Below, piece by piece: positions 22,162-33,902 of a stretch of 64,000 nt of DNA. The first letter of the stretch is position 1, and each line of letters starts with the position of its first letter. Made by a program: the position numbers and the translations under genes. The notes under the pieces are model-generated. The model had not been told where the DNA came from and searched no databases. It was given only the letters and a program-made list of their open reading frames with translations. The DNA is from Muricea muricata (lineage: Eukaryota; Cnidaria; Anthozoa; Malacalcyonacea; Plexauridae), in contig OY979717.1 of assembly GCA_963855995.1 (NCBI GenBank), forward strand, positions 67,176,355 to 67,240,354, read 5' to 3'.

Positions 22162-22497
22162 ATTTACCTGATTTTTATATCTTCCAAAAGGTTTGTGAAT
22201 TCTCGCTTGACCCTTGAGTCTTCGCAGGAGACTACATGGAATGAAATGCGTGCGCATTACAAACGAAATTTGTTCGATTCCCAACCCCTTGTTTTCACAA
22301 AGGTAGCTAAATTCGTCCCCCCGGAAATACGACATCTTAACAGACAAACAGACAGACGGACACAAATCGAGATTTCGACTATACATAGATCGGGGCGAAA
22401 GACTGGGTCGAGTGGGCTCTGGGAAAACCACGCTCGACGTCAAGAATAGTCGTCTTACTTGCAATAAACATGTCACATAGGCTATATACAATCTAGG
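22162..22497. other. Probable Helitron 5' leader, no gene
   Basis: It holds a CAGACAAACAGACAGACGG word and a GC-richer stretch. No coding features are convincing on either strand. It lies between the Helitron start codon and a LINE fragment. Confidence 0.4.
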
Positions 22498-22689
22498 GTG
22501 TATCGAAAATTGAAATTGCTTAACAGAATTTCATCCTTTTTCATCTGCAACATTTTGCTTAGAATTTATAAGCAAACTTTGTTGCCTCTATTAGATTACG
22601 GCTGCGTTGTATGGATAGAATGTGGCAATAAAGGGAATGCTGAACGTTTAGAACATTTACAAAATCAGGCTATGCGTATAATACTGTAG
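22498..22689 (+). pseudogene. LINE RT C-terminal fragment
   Basis: Sixty-three codons with LLRIYKQTLLPLLDYGCVVW and LEHLQNQAMRIIL are typical of the thumb and C-terminus of CR1/Jockey-type RTs. It is a short relic. The order relative to the RT at 23040 shows they are separate insertions. Confidence 0.65.
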
Positions 22690-23039
22690 AATCAACTATC
22701 ACCGCATAGAAATCGAGAGCGAGTAATCTAATTGTTTTAGTAGAATCAGAGGTCAAACATGTAATATTCAACAAAAAATTTGATTTGTAAGCAATTTTTT
22801 TAAAAGAAATCTTTATAGGAAGGTGATTGTTTCGCTACTCGCTATCTATCGCGGAATAGATAGCGGGTAGAGTAACCAATCAAATTACAGCATTTGCAAT
22901 AGATTACTAGTATGATTTTACTAAATAAAAATAAATAAATCAGTAAGTAAAACACATAGTGAACGAGTAATTTGGTTTCAGAAAGAAGCTCTCCAAGCAG
23001 GCAGCACGCTTGAATGCTACAAACAAATGGTAATTAAAC
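22690..23039. other. No gene seen
   Basis: A/T-rich sequence with a short imperfect palindrome around 22840-22870 (CGCTATCTATCGCGGAATAGATAGCGG). Nothing else is recognisable. Confidence 0.4.
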
Positions 23040-23960
23040 ATTGATAAAGGCTATTTAAAACGGGTCATTTTTTGGACTTGAAAAAAGCATTTGTTTGCGT
23101 AAATCACAGCATTCTCCTAAAATTACAATGTTATGATATAAATGGAGTTATATACCTATTCGTTGTTTGAATCATATTTAACAAATAGACTGTAATTAAG
23201 ATTGGGCAAAATATACCGCAACAACACAAGGTCTGTTTTGAAGTTCCCCAAGGATCTAATTTGGGACCATCACTATTCCTTTTATGTAATTTATCCAACT
23301 GCCAAATATGTTTGCGCATGATACTGATATAACAACGAAGGGTTAACATGTTCAAGACATCAATGGTTAATAATAGAAGTAAGCTGACTTTGAATAAAGA
23401 CAAAACTAAATATATCATAATAGGTTTCCAGCAGAGATTATCAAATATTGAACTTGATCCTAATCTACTATTGAATTAGAGGAAAGAAGATACTAGTTTG
23501 AAGACTCTAGGCATTATTGTTAATGATCAGTGGAAGCAACAAGTAGAGATCACTGTTTCCAAGGTGTCTAAGGGCATTGGCATGCTGAGGAAAATTATGG
23601 CATGCTGAGGAAAATTCTGAGCATGCTGAGGCATGCTGAGGCATGCTGATGGCATGCTGAGGAAAATTCGTTCCATCGTGAACATTGATAAAAGTTTATA
23701 ACGCTATTATGCTGCCATATTTTGATTACTGCGGCCATGTTTGGACTAAAGGCAGTGAACATCTGCTTGATAAAGTAAAAAAAAATATATAAGACAGTGC
23801 TGCCAAGGGTCCTTACGGGCAGACCATACGAAATCGGAATAAAAGAAATATTTAGAAATTAAATTGTTATGTTTATGCATAAATTAAAAAGTAATGAGCT
23901 ACTGGCTAGTATGAACAACTTGTTTCAAATCGTTAATAATCCAAACTGTTATTTACGCAG
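23040..23960 (+). pseudogene. Degenerate LINE reverse transcriptase
   Basis: The frame-switching translation shows FLDLKKAFVCVNHSILL (RT motif A region), VPQGSNLGPSLFLL (motif B), then LNKDKTKYIIIGF and LPYFDYCGHVW (C-terminal landmarks). The catalytic ADD box is lost. It is an old CR1/Jockey-like copy on the plus strand. Confidence 0.7.
23575..23665 (+). repeat. Short tandem repeat GGCATGCTGAGGAAAATT
   Basis: About six irregular copies of GGCATGCTGAG with variable AAAATT spacers expand one word of the LINE relic, apparently by slippage. Confidence 0.75.
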
Positions 23961-25697
23961 TAACGGTAATGACTTTCTTTTACAAACCTGAAAACAAATT
24001 ATATGAAAAAGTATTACTTATACTGGACCAATAGCGTGAAATAAACAGTCAAATTATGTTAAAGCAGTAAATGTGTCTACTAATCAAAATATTTTGTAAA
24101 TAGTGTATTGTTTGTATTTTCATTTTAGTTAATTCATATAATGTTTGTACATAGTTTGAACGGCCCATTGGAAATCAACAACCTAAGTGTGTTGAAGGGC
24201 TTATATAAGAGTTATAGCAATAATAATAATGTACGTGTAGCATTTACACGTACGTGTGCTTGTTTCAAAGCAATTTGCCTTATGACGATTTTAGGGAGCT
24301 TAAAAGACATCATTAATGTTAATTAACTGTTTGGACAGTCTTCCATAATTGCCATAATTCAAGGTAATTGTGCTAAAAAAGTGAGTTCAGTAGGAGGTTG
24401 ACTCGTTTAAGAACTATGATTAATTGAGCATCCACGTGCCGTACAAATATATTAAGTTTCGTGCGCGGCAATCCACTTCATCACGGGAAAATGAAGTAGT
24501 TACCGTCTCAGCGCTGATGACGCTGAGTAATTCAACATTGCGGGTTTGGGTGCATTCCTCATTTAGCTGCAAGCTCTCGAGAGTGTATTACTGTCACTAC
24601 AGCAATGTGATTGGTTGATCAGATAATGATATGCGGAGCAGTCACGTCGGCTGCTTAGACGATCGTTTGACGTGGCTATCACCCGGTATTACCCGTTGAG
24701 GTGTATGGTAAACGAGCGACATCGCAAAAGTGAAGTACCTGTTAGTGAAGTAACTGATACCTTACGGAACTGACTGACGCGACAGTGCCAAGCGGGAACA
24801 TATAAAACAAGTACGGGAATAAGAGTGCAGTTTATAACAGTTGAGTTGTATAGACCATACTACATTATTAACATAATTATGCTACACATCATTATTGTTT
24901 TTATAATGATTCGCTTACTTATTGTAAAGTTTATAGCACGATTTTGGTCTTGTTTTAAACAATGATCTATTCTCTTTCGAACAAGCTGTCGTTTTAGTAT
25001 AAGGAGCAATTTGAAATTAAGTAAAAGCCTATTGGTTGTACTTGTTCAATAGACCATAATGACGTTAGCAGACTACGAGCGCGCAAAGAACTAACAAGTC
25101 TAAGCGGTTAAATATCAAATTGGCGTTTACCGTAAATAATTCCGAATACTAATTTATTTGATGATTCGATAGAGGTTAGATAGGTAGATAGTGTTTTGAA
25201 ATAACATGGCAGCTCGAAAGCTGAAATTTGTTACCTATTACAAAATTATTTTAATTACCTATTACAAATTTATCGTATATAATTAAGACAACAACATATT
25301 CTATCACTAACAACATATTCTATAACTTAAGTTAAAATCGCTAAAATTACGAGACGGTAAGAAACTATGTAATCTATGACTATCGTCTGAAACAATACGA
25401 GATTATTCGGCGTCTCAACTTACTCTTTCCTGTCGGCTTCCTCTTATGTAATCTTGGAAACGGCATACTACGAAATCCGGGCAAAACTCGGACGTGTATA
25501 AAACCCGAACTCGACAAAAACTCGGACTCGACACTCGGACTTACCTTTGAAAAAGCCGGACTTGTCCCCACAATACACGGACTCGTTTCATAAAAAAACC
25601 AAATTCAAACTCATCAAAAACAAGGTTTAAAAACCTTTCGCGTCAATCTGTAATATATTATTAATTACTTCCTGAATTGACCTAAAAATCCCGTATG
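23961..25697. other. Anonymous stretch, no gene seen
   Basis: No coding signal. From 24430 to 24870 the base composition is richer in G+C and includes CATATAAAAC (about 24800), which could be a TATA box. At 24895-25030 there is a diverged copy of the arm of the foldback element at 36320-37123 (shared words CTCTTTCGAACAAGC and CTTGTTTTAAAC). At 25490-25555 an ACTCGGAC word recurs several times. Confidence 0.5.
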
Positions 25698-25705
25698 AAC
25701 GGGTT

Positions 25706-25908
25706 CAGTGGCGGATCCAGCGTAGGTCAACATAAATTATAGGAGCCCAATTTTAAATTCAAAATAACTTTATAACAATGTCATTGGTTATGAATTTCCA
25801 AAGAATAAAACATTACCAATGAAATTGCTTTGAAGGTGTTTTAAAATGTAAATATATTCAAGAATGAGCTGTAGTAATTTATTTTGACCTACGCTAGATC
25901 CGCCACTG
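25706..25908. mobile_element. hAT-type MITE copy A, 203 bp
   Basis: The ends CAGTGGCGGATCCAGCGTAG and their reverse complement are flanked by the 8 bp direct repeat AACGGGTT (25698-25705 and 25909-25916). An 8 bp duplication and CAGTG-type ends are diagnostic of hAT. A second copy of the same length lies at 34384-34586 in the other orientation. Confidence 0.93.
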
Positions 25909-25916
25909 AACGGGTT

Positions 25917-26302
25917 CTGATATTGAAATAACAAGACCAACTAAATGAGTGCAAAATTGTCTCCACAAGATGTCAATCCTTTGAATCAATAGTCCATTTG
26001 CATGGGGGTGGGGGGTTATCTGCTTGTCATAGTGTTATTATAGTAGAGAAGCCATGCATGCAGTTGCCAAAAACCCTGCAGGTCTGTGCGTCATTACATT
26101 CTCCTATTACGCAGAGTATGCCACCAAGTTTCTGTTCGCAAAAGCCGCGATACATTACATTATTTTGTGATCTGTTTGATGAATAAATGACGTATTCATA
26201 ACGGAAATCATTAGGGCTTGTTTTTTAACAGTACATCAGAAGAAAGGCGGTGGCTACACATTTTATGTGGCAGCCGCACAACGTTTAAAACCGGTGAAAC
26301 TT

Positions 26303-26306
<4 letters not shown>
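25917..26306. other. No gene seen
   Basis: Short open frames only, without recognisable features. It precedes the (TA)n tract next to the first PLE. Confidence 0.4.
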
Positions 26307-26500
<194 letters not shown>

Positions 26501-26555
26501 AACAAAGAAGACAAACTTGAATCACTTCATTTAAACATTTATTCACTACAAACTT

Positions 26556-26592
26556 GTTTCGTATGGTAAGCAAAGCTTACCACACTCATCAG
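26556..26592 (-). ncRNA. Hammerhead ribozyme motif, PLE1 inverted arm
   Basis: On the minus strand: CTGATGA, an 11 bp stem (GTGTGGTAAGC with GCTTACCATAC, loop TTT), then GAAAC. All invariant core bases of the hammerhead are present. Hammerheads in PLE terminal repeats are established knowledge. Confidence 0.8.
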
Positions 26593-26813
26593 GTGAAATC
26601 GCGTTTGATGTTGTGCTGAGGAAACTTGAGGTGTTATATATACATGATTGGCGTCATCGAAATAGTGTTATATTGCATGGGTTAGCTATTGATTGCAAAG
26701 CAGGAAGTCTTTCCTATGTCTACAGGCTGATAACATCGTTTCTAGAGTTCAAGGAGCTGAGATGCGGATAATAAATAACTATAAATTTTTCATGTAGGCA
26801 TAGGCTGCATCGT

Positions 26814-27590
26814 TTGACTCGGCTATTTCACCATATCAAGAAGCCCTGCAGAAAAGTGGTTACAATTACCCGCTCAAATACAACCCTCAACCTCCAAAAC
26901 CAAAGCACTCTAGAAGGAGAAATATTATATGGTTCAACCCACCTTATAGCGCCAATGTTGCGACGAGCATTGGGCATAATTAAGTTCCTTCAAGCTATAG
27001 ACGAATGCTTCCCGCAAAGCCACCCCTTGCACAAAATACTGAACCGCAACACGCTGAAGCTAAGTTATAGCTGCATGCCAAGCATGCAGAACGTTATCTC
27101 AGCCCACAACAAAACTATACTCGCGAAACAGCCTCAGACCAACACCACCGATGCAAGTAAAGAGTGCAATTGCCTCCAGAATGTCTCGTGCCCACTCTCT
27201 GGTAAATGCCTAACAGAGAGCGTGGTTTATCAAGCGACGGTGACGAGAGAAGACACCAAGGAAGAGAAGACCTATGTCGGACATACGAGGGGGCAATTCA
27301 AAACACGCTACAATAACCACACTAATTCTTTTAGAAACGCTAAGCATAAACATGCCACCGCACTCAGCAAATACGTTTGGTTTTTAAAGGAATCAAACGT
27401 ACAATATTCAATGAACTGGAATATCATAAAAAAATGCGATAGTTATTCGAACAAAACCAAACGATGCAACCTATGCCTACATGAAAAATTTATAATTATT
27501 TATTATCCGCATCTCAGCTCCTTGAACTCTAGAAACGAACTGTTATCAGCCTGTAGACATAGGAAAGACTTCCTGCTTTGCAATCAATAG
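26814..27590 (+). pseudogene. PLE1 protein, C-terminal part with GIY-YIG endonuclease
   Basis: An open stretch of 258 codons. The first third matches the PLE linker after the RT (FHHIKKPCRKVVT region, then LRRALGIIKFLQA and HKILNRNTLKLSYSCM). A cysteine cluster follows (CNCLQNVSCPLSGKC), then the GIY-YIG domain: VVYQATVTRE, KTYVGHTRGQFKTRYNNH, and a CxxC pair in KRCNLCLHEKF. The endonuclease nicks the target to prime reverse transcription. Without the RT core this copy is 5'-truncated, and the ATG is not its natural start. Confidence 0.88.
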
Positions 27591-27683
27591 CTAACCCATG
27601 TAATATAACACTATTTCGATGACGCCAATCATGTATATATAACACCTCAAGTTTCCTCAGCACAACATCAAACGCGATTTCAC

Positions 27684-27720
27684 CTGATGAGTGTGGTAAG
27701 CTTTGCTTACTCTACGAAAC
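27684..27720 (+). ncRNA. Hammerhead ribozyme motif, PLE1 3' arm
   Basis: CTGATGA, a long stem II with loop TTT and two weakened pairs (CTCTAC side), then GAAAC. It mirrors 26556-26592. Confidence 0.8.
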
Positions 27721-27835
27721 AAGTTTGTAGTGAATAAATGTTTAAATGAAGTGACTCAAGTTTGTCTTCTTTGTTATATCCGCTCTACTTCTGTATTGAG
27801 CACTCTACTCATATGATTCTATACTCAATACTAGT

Positions 27836-28019
<184 letters not shown>

Positions 28020-28074
28020 GTAGACAATGAAATAGACTTTGGTTACTTCATAAAGTTTTATTCACAACAAATCT

Positions 28075-28111
28075 GTTTCGTATGACAAGCAATGCTTGCC
28101 ACACTCGTCAG
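28075..28111 (-). ncRNA. Hammerhead ribozyme motif, PLE2 minus arm
   Basis: On the minus strand: CTGACGA, stem II GTGTGGCAAGC with GCTTGTCATAC, then GAAAC. The core is complete. Confidence 0.8.
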
Positions 28112-28296
28112 GTGATAATCGCGTCTGATGTTATAATGTAAGGAAACTTGATATATATATTAGAATATATATATATTATACTTTATTCAAACAAATACCA
28201 ATATTGGTATATTGAATACCTACATATACATTAGTTACATATACATTATAAAATATGTAAAAGACATTACAGTATATAAACTTACAAATACTTTAT

Positions 28297-29157
28297 TCAG
28301 GTTAACTCATTCAATATGTCAAAAGTTCTTAGTACATCGTAGCAATATTTTGAAGATAATTTCAGAATATTTCTATCTTTCATACTTTGTATATAATGGA
28401 ACAAACTTTGTGTATTAAAATATTTAGATGATTGATTAATTTTATAAACCGAATTAATAAAATTCTGTCGCAAAAAAGCAAACTCTGTGCTACCACATGA
28501 CATTAAGTAATGTTGTTCATTTCCAACTTCACTCTGATCACAAAGTTTACATTTTCTGTCACAGTAGGCAATTTTCTTATATCGGCCAATTTCTACTGGC
28601 AATCTGTGCGCTTAAACTCGTAATCTTGTAACTGCTTGACGGTACTTAAAATTTGTAATTTCTAAAAGGTATTTTTCAATACCCACATTTACTTTAAGTT
28701 TCTTATATTCTTTCAATTTACCACTATCACCATTTTGAAGAACCTGGTCTTTCCAAAATGAGGTAAATTCGCTATTTAATGTAACATTTAAATAATGGCA
28801 AAAATTTCGTCTTGTATTGGTTGACTCATCACTGGAGTTTGAAAATTTTTCGAAATCGTTCATCTCTAATTTACACATTTTTAGCAAAAATTGTAAGAAA
28901 ACAATTGGTTTTAGATTCAAACGCATGCAAACGTTTCTAGCTTCACCGGATAACGTATTATTAAAATGTGTACTGCTAATACGAATCCAGTATTTGACTA
29001 CAAGAGTAGAAATTTGAACAATCAAACGAACCTTTCCTAATTCGGCATAAATAGTCAAATTTGTTGTTTTTAAGTGCACGCCAAGAATTCGCTTGCAAAA
29101 TTTTAAGTGAACTCTTTCAATTTCATTGATAATTTTGAAGAATTTACTCATAATCAT
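28297..29157 (-). pseudogene. LINE ORF2 C-terminal domain
   Basis: From 29157: FFKIINEIERVHLKFCKRIL and TNLTIYAELGKV, the usual post-RT region of this LINE type. After a single in-frame TAA (28612-28614) it continues with LPVEIGRYKK and a zinc-ribbon-like CDRKCKLCDQSE, ending at 28297. The partner RT lies beyond the nested LINE. Confidence 0.75.
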
Positions 29158-30420
29158 CGATCCTTATCAATTTGGAAGCGTCAAAAGATCATCAACAACG
29201 CATGCCCTCGTTCATCTCCTTCATAGTTGGTTATCTGCTCTTGAGGAACCTAACACTTTTATTCGGACGTGCATGATAGACTTTTCGAAAGCGTTTGACC
29301 GAATTGATCATAACATTTTGATTGATAAATTAAGGTTACTTAATGTTCCACCTGTGCTTTTGAATTGGTGCGCTAGTTTTCTTGGACAACGGCAACAACG
29401 TGTTAAATTACAAAATTGTACTTCGAACTGGAGAAGTATAAATGCTGGTGTACCACAAGGAACCAAACTTGGACCCTTATTTTTCCTGATAATGGTGAAT
29501 GATTTGGTTAGCCAGGTACCCTTATATAAATATGTGGATGACAGCGCTTTGTCAGAGGTTGTTAGAGTCGGCGAATTGAATTTATCAACCTTACAGAATG
29601 AGGTGGATAGGGTTAACCAATGGTCAATTGCGAGCAATATGAATTTAAATGTTAAAATTTAAAAAACCAACCATCACTCCAGCCATTGATGATTGATAAT
29701 CAGTACCTTGAGATGGTTCAGACTACAAAACTACTAGGTGTATACCTGACATCCGATCTTAAATGGACGAAGCACGTCACTCATATTTGTTCCAAAGCAA
29801 GCAAGCGTTTATATGCGCTCAGGCTACTTAAACGTAATGGCGTACAATCCCGTGATCTTCAGAAGGTTTATTGCAGCTTTGTTCGTCCTATTCTTGAATA
29901 CGCGTGCCCGGTATGGCACTCTTCTTTATCGATTTTACTCAGCGACCAAATTGAGCATATTCAAAAACGTGCGCTGAGAATTATCCTGCCAAATATGTCA
30001 TATCAGGAGAGCCTGAGTATGTTAAAGTTGCCCACACTTACCGAAAGGAGAGAATTGTTGTGCATGCGGTTTTATAAAAAGAATTTATGTGATACGTCAA
30101 GTAAACTGTCGGAGTTATTGCCTCATCCAACTTACCATCAGCACAACCTTAGACATGCACGGACCATCCCACTCTTCAAATGTCATACCAAACGTTTTAG
30201 TGATAGTTGTCTGCCATATTGTGTAAAGAAATGGGATGCTTTTTAACTTGTACTTTTCAACTTATTATACTCTAAGTAATTATTTTCAGTATTTTTATAT
30301 CTTAACTCTTGATTGTTGTAATATAGTTAATATTTAATCCTAATTGTATCTTGAGTTTTTCAGTCTTCCTTGCGTTGACTGCCATTCAAGAATTTTATAA
30401 TAAATTTGAATTTAATAAAG
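29150..30420 (+). mobile_element. 5'-truncated LINE nested in the L2-like LINE
   Basis: Plus-strand RT pieces (29160-29662 and 29686-30246) end at 30246 with a 3' UTR rich in A/T up to AATAAATTTGAATTTAATAAA. The host LINE's frame stops at about 30430 on one side and resumes at about 29155 on the other. The exact target duplication is unclear. Confidence 0.75.
29160..30246 (+). pseudogene. LINE reverse transcriptase (C-terminal two thirds)
   Basis: RT motifs: MIDFSKAFDRIDHNIL (motif A), AGVPQGTKLGPLFFL (motif B), and the catalytic box as YVDDSAL, close to YADDT/S. After a frame break near 29662 it continues with TTKLLGVYLTSDLKWTKH, VRPILEYACPVWH and IEHIQKRALRIIL. These are CR1/Jockey-type landmarks. 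The protein N-terminus and endonuclease are missing. Only one clear frame break is seen, so this is younger than its host LINE. Confidence 0.85.
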
Positions 30421-30741
30421 ATCTCAAAGGTAGTTACTCTACCTATCAAATAAGGTCTCCAAATTTCACATCCGTATAACAAAATGGGAATAATTATCAT
30501 CGCTGAAAATAGTTTTAAAAGTATTCTTATTGGTACGTTTTCAAAATTAGAAAATTGTTTTAAAAGTTGATTGTATGCTTTAGAGCTTTATCACGTAAGA
30601 CTTTTAGAGCTTTCCTAAAATTCCCAGAAAAATGAACAGTAATTCCCAGATAACAATATTCATCTACTTGTTCCAGGGCTTTGTTTTCATAGTGCCATTT
30701 TGTCAACAAATATGAGCGTCTCTGATTTGCTGTGCCAAATA

Positions 30742-32989
30742 CTAAAATTTTAGATTTCTTTTTGTTAATATTAAGTTCCCATTTTTTGCATATATTTCAA
30801 GTTTTGATAAATACTTTTGCAATCCTGCTTTCGACTCGGACAACAAAATCAAATCGTCTGCATAAAGTAAACAACTCAAGTCCGTATTATCAAGTTTAAC
30901 AGGGTCACACGATTGATTAAACAAATTTGGTATACCATTTATAAATATATTAAATAGAGTAGGACTAAGATTGCACCCTTGTTTTAAACCAATATAAAAT
31001 TGGAAAGGGGGAGTTACTCCATCTTTCAATTTGACCAAGTAATTTAAGGAGGAATACATATTTGATATAAATCGTAAAAATGTTTTGATGCACCCGCATG
31101 AAGTAAGCTTAAACAAAAGACCTTTTCTCCAAACACTATCGTACGCCTTTTTAAAGTCGATAAAACAAGCGAAAATCGGTCTTCTATGAGATTTGTAAAA
31201 ATCAATTAAGGTTTTTAAAACTAAAAGGTGATCAGCTGTTCGATGATGTTTCCGAAAACCAATTTGACACTTATTTATTACGTTATTTTCTTCCAGAAAT
31301 TCATTTAAACGAGTATTCATTATTAGGGGAAAAATTTCCCCAAGCAACTACTGATACATATTCCTTTATAATTACCAGGGTCAAATGTATTTCCCGATTT
31401 ATATGTTGGGGCAATGTTGCCATTAGCCCAAGCTGAAGGAAATATTCCTTTTGATAAAATGATGTCAAAAATTTTGACAAAATATAAAGGTAAGGCTTTG
31501 ACTGCTAATTTGATTATTTCATTAGATAAAGAATCCACTGACGAAGCTTTTTTGTTTTTTAACTTTTTTGATAAATTATAAATTTCCACAGAAGAAATTG
31601 GTTTGTCAAGCGTTTCAGTCTCTGTCGCTGCCCAAATATTATACCACTCGGTTGGCGATATTTCATTACAGGCTCCCGAAGATTTGTTTGTCTTTATTGT
31701 ATTAACTAACTTCCAAAATTCATTAGGATTTCTATCAGATAAATTTTGAATTTTCTCCAGCATCGAATTATGAAACTTTCTCTTCATTTTCTTTATTAAC
31801 TTTTTATATTCTTTTCTTTTTGCGAAGAAAATATGGCGTAAAAAGGGATCATTGGGATACTTTGACAGTAATTTACCCAAATTTCTTAGATTCTTTTTGA
31901 GCGTATAACAGTTTTCGTCGTACCATTTCTGTCCTTGTTTTTTGTTCTTGTTTCTATTAATTTGCCTTTTACGTTTTAGTATTTTCAGAGATGATTTACA
32001 TAATACTTCAGAGAAATTGTTAACAATCACATCAATATCAACTAAACTGCTATCTGCATCATTATGTTCCCAGAATAATGCCTCCAATTTGTTAACAGTA
32101 TCTTCAAACCTCACAGCATCATAAAGATCTTGTTTCTTAGTCTTATCCCATACAAAAGATATTGGTTTATTCAATACGTCTATATTGACATTCGGATGTT
32201 TAGGTGTTTTGATTTTCATTTCGAAAATTAAACAAGAATGGTGAGAAAACTCATTCGGGTAGTCTACTGTAAAACTGTTGATGAGTGGAAATAGCTCCTG
32301 CGCAACAATAGCGTAATCCACGACACTTGATCCATTATAAGTATTACAAGTAAATTGACCAGTTAAATCACCTTTAGTCCTACCGTTCAATGCGAATAAA
32401 TTATTTTCAATGCATAATTCAACTAAAAATGTTCCGTAACAATTTGTGTTGAGGTCTCTCGAAAATCGTTTGCTTACTGTAATTGTGGACAAATTTCCCT
32501 CATTCAGAAAAGCATCTGCATGTGTAAAGTCATCTAGAGTACCCGTTCTAGCATTAAAATCACCGCATAAAATGACGTCACCCAAAGCTGAAAATTTATG
32601 GATGTAATTTCGAAGATTTTCAAAATGATCAGTATTAAGTCTGATTTCTCCAGAAGAATTTTGAGGTGGTATATAAACTGAACAAACGAAAATATCACTG
32701 GTTAGATTAAAAAATTTATCTAAAAATTTGACCCCCTTTCGGAGGGATTGTTTTACCAGAATGGTTATTTAGCCTGAATTTCTTCTCGAACTAAGGGATT
32801 TTTCTTTACGACATTTAGAAAATGAACAATAGCCATCAATGTGAACATCTGGATCCCATAGGGAATCCAGGTTTCTACTAGTGAAATGAAGTCAAAATGG
32901 TCTATTTTTGATAAAAAATCTGTATCATTTAATTTTCTGTGTAAGCCTTCAATATTCCAAACTCCAAACCGAAGAAAATTTTTTGCCAT
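30742..32989 (-). pseudogene. LINE ORF2: APE endonuclease and reverse transcriptase
   Basis: From 32989: GVWNIEGLHRKL and SLVETWIP begin the APE endonuclease. A frame change near 32860 follows, then VILCGDFNARTG (32580) and a DYAIV/SHHSCL end. The linker is Lys-rich. RT: GNIAPTYKSGN, a frame change near 31330, GFRKHHRTADHL, FIDFKKAYDSVWRKGL, GLKQGCNLSPTLFN and the intact catalytic box CLLYADDLILLS. It continues beyond 30742 in another frame toward 30430. The enzyme nicks target DNA and copies its RNA there. Several frameshifts make it inactive. Confidence 0.88.
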
Positions 32990-33030
32990 TATTTAAGTAT
33001 TTTGTAATAAAGCTAAAAAGAGACATATAG

Positions 33031-33848
33031 TTAGAATCTATTATAAAATGAAGATACCTGCTTTGGAGTATACATTACACGATGTTGTGATTGTTGATTA
33101 GCTGTTAAAATACTTAATGCATTTGCCATAATCTTCAGTTGTTCCTGTATTGTACTAATATAGGAGGGTTGATCGAGCAATGTCTGAACATTGGCCTGTC
33201 GTTGGTTTCGTGCTACGTTGTCTACAGGTCTTGGTCTAGGGTCCATTGATAACAAACGAACCCTGTCTTGTTGAGTTGGAGTGATCACTGCGTTGTCATT
33301 ACGTCTTGCTCTGGGGTCCATTGTTGGAGATGCTTGATCCCTCTTTTGCTGAGTTGAAGTATTGGCTGTGTTGTCATCATGTCTTGGTCTGGAATCTATC
33401 GCTGGCGGTTGTTTGGCGCTTCTGTAATGCTCTGCATGCTCTGGTCTAGCTGAACTCTGAAATGCTTCTCGCAACACTGACTTTATGTTTCTTGCTAAAG
33501 CTGGAACTCCATACTTTCTACTTAGATGCTTCACATCATGGTAATAATCTGAATATCGCAGGTTGCCATTATACACATGAAATACATTTCGATAAGACTT
33601 TATAACTCTACCAATATCATCATTGATTCTGGGTACTTCGACATCAGACTTATCATCCCTAGGAGTGATATCAGAAAGGATTATTTTTGCACTAGGAAAG
33701 GCTGACATAGCTTTCTCTACTAATTTAATTTGATTGTTTATAACTTCTTCCGGCGTGAGATGTTCAACATCGTTTACACCTGTGTTAATAATCAAAGCTT
33801 TGCTGACCTTAAATCTGGGGGTGTCGATAATTTCTATGGCTTTAGTTG
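33031..33848 (-). pseudogene. LINE ORF1 with SGNH-hydrolase (esterase-like) domain, N-terminally truncated
   Basis: The open frame runs from the insertion edge (about 33848) to 33031. It shows IINTGVNDVEHL (the G-x-N-D block of SGNH hydrolases), FPSAKIILSDITPR, and YYHDVKHLSRKYG with the D-x-x-H pair of the catalytic triad. The first block with the nucleophile serine is missing because of truncation. The C-terminal half has three about 30-residue repeats (MDPRARRND type) and a short helical end. Esterase-type ORF1 proteins are known from CR1/L2 elements; their role is membrane or RNA association, not settled. Confidence 0.75.
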
Positions 33849-33902
33849 TTGATATGTATGCTACAATTGACGTCGCGCGTTAAAGTTAATTGCATGAGTA
33901 CA

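Larger units (their letters stand above)
28155..33850 (-). mobile_element. L2/CR1-like LINE with esterase-type ORF1, inserted in PLE2
   Basis: On the minus strand: ORF1 with an SGNH-hydrolase-like domain, then APE endonuclease, RT and C-terminal domain. It is flanked by GATAT at 28150-28154 and 33851-33855, a possible short target duplication in AT-rich sequence. Another LINE (about 29150-30420, plus strand) splits its RT C-terminal region. The 5' end begins inside ORF1, so it is 5'-truncated. Clade is inferred from domain content. Confidence 0.8.

Noticed and set aside
21787..22491. 234-codon minus-strand frame read as one gene
   Set aside because: It crosses the 5' LTR boundary of the Gypsy element; only 22161-21943 is genuine Helitron coding.
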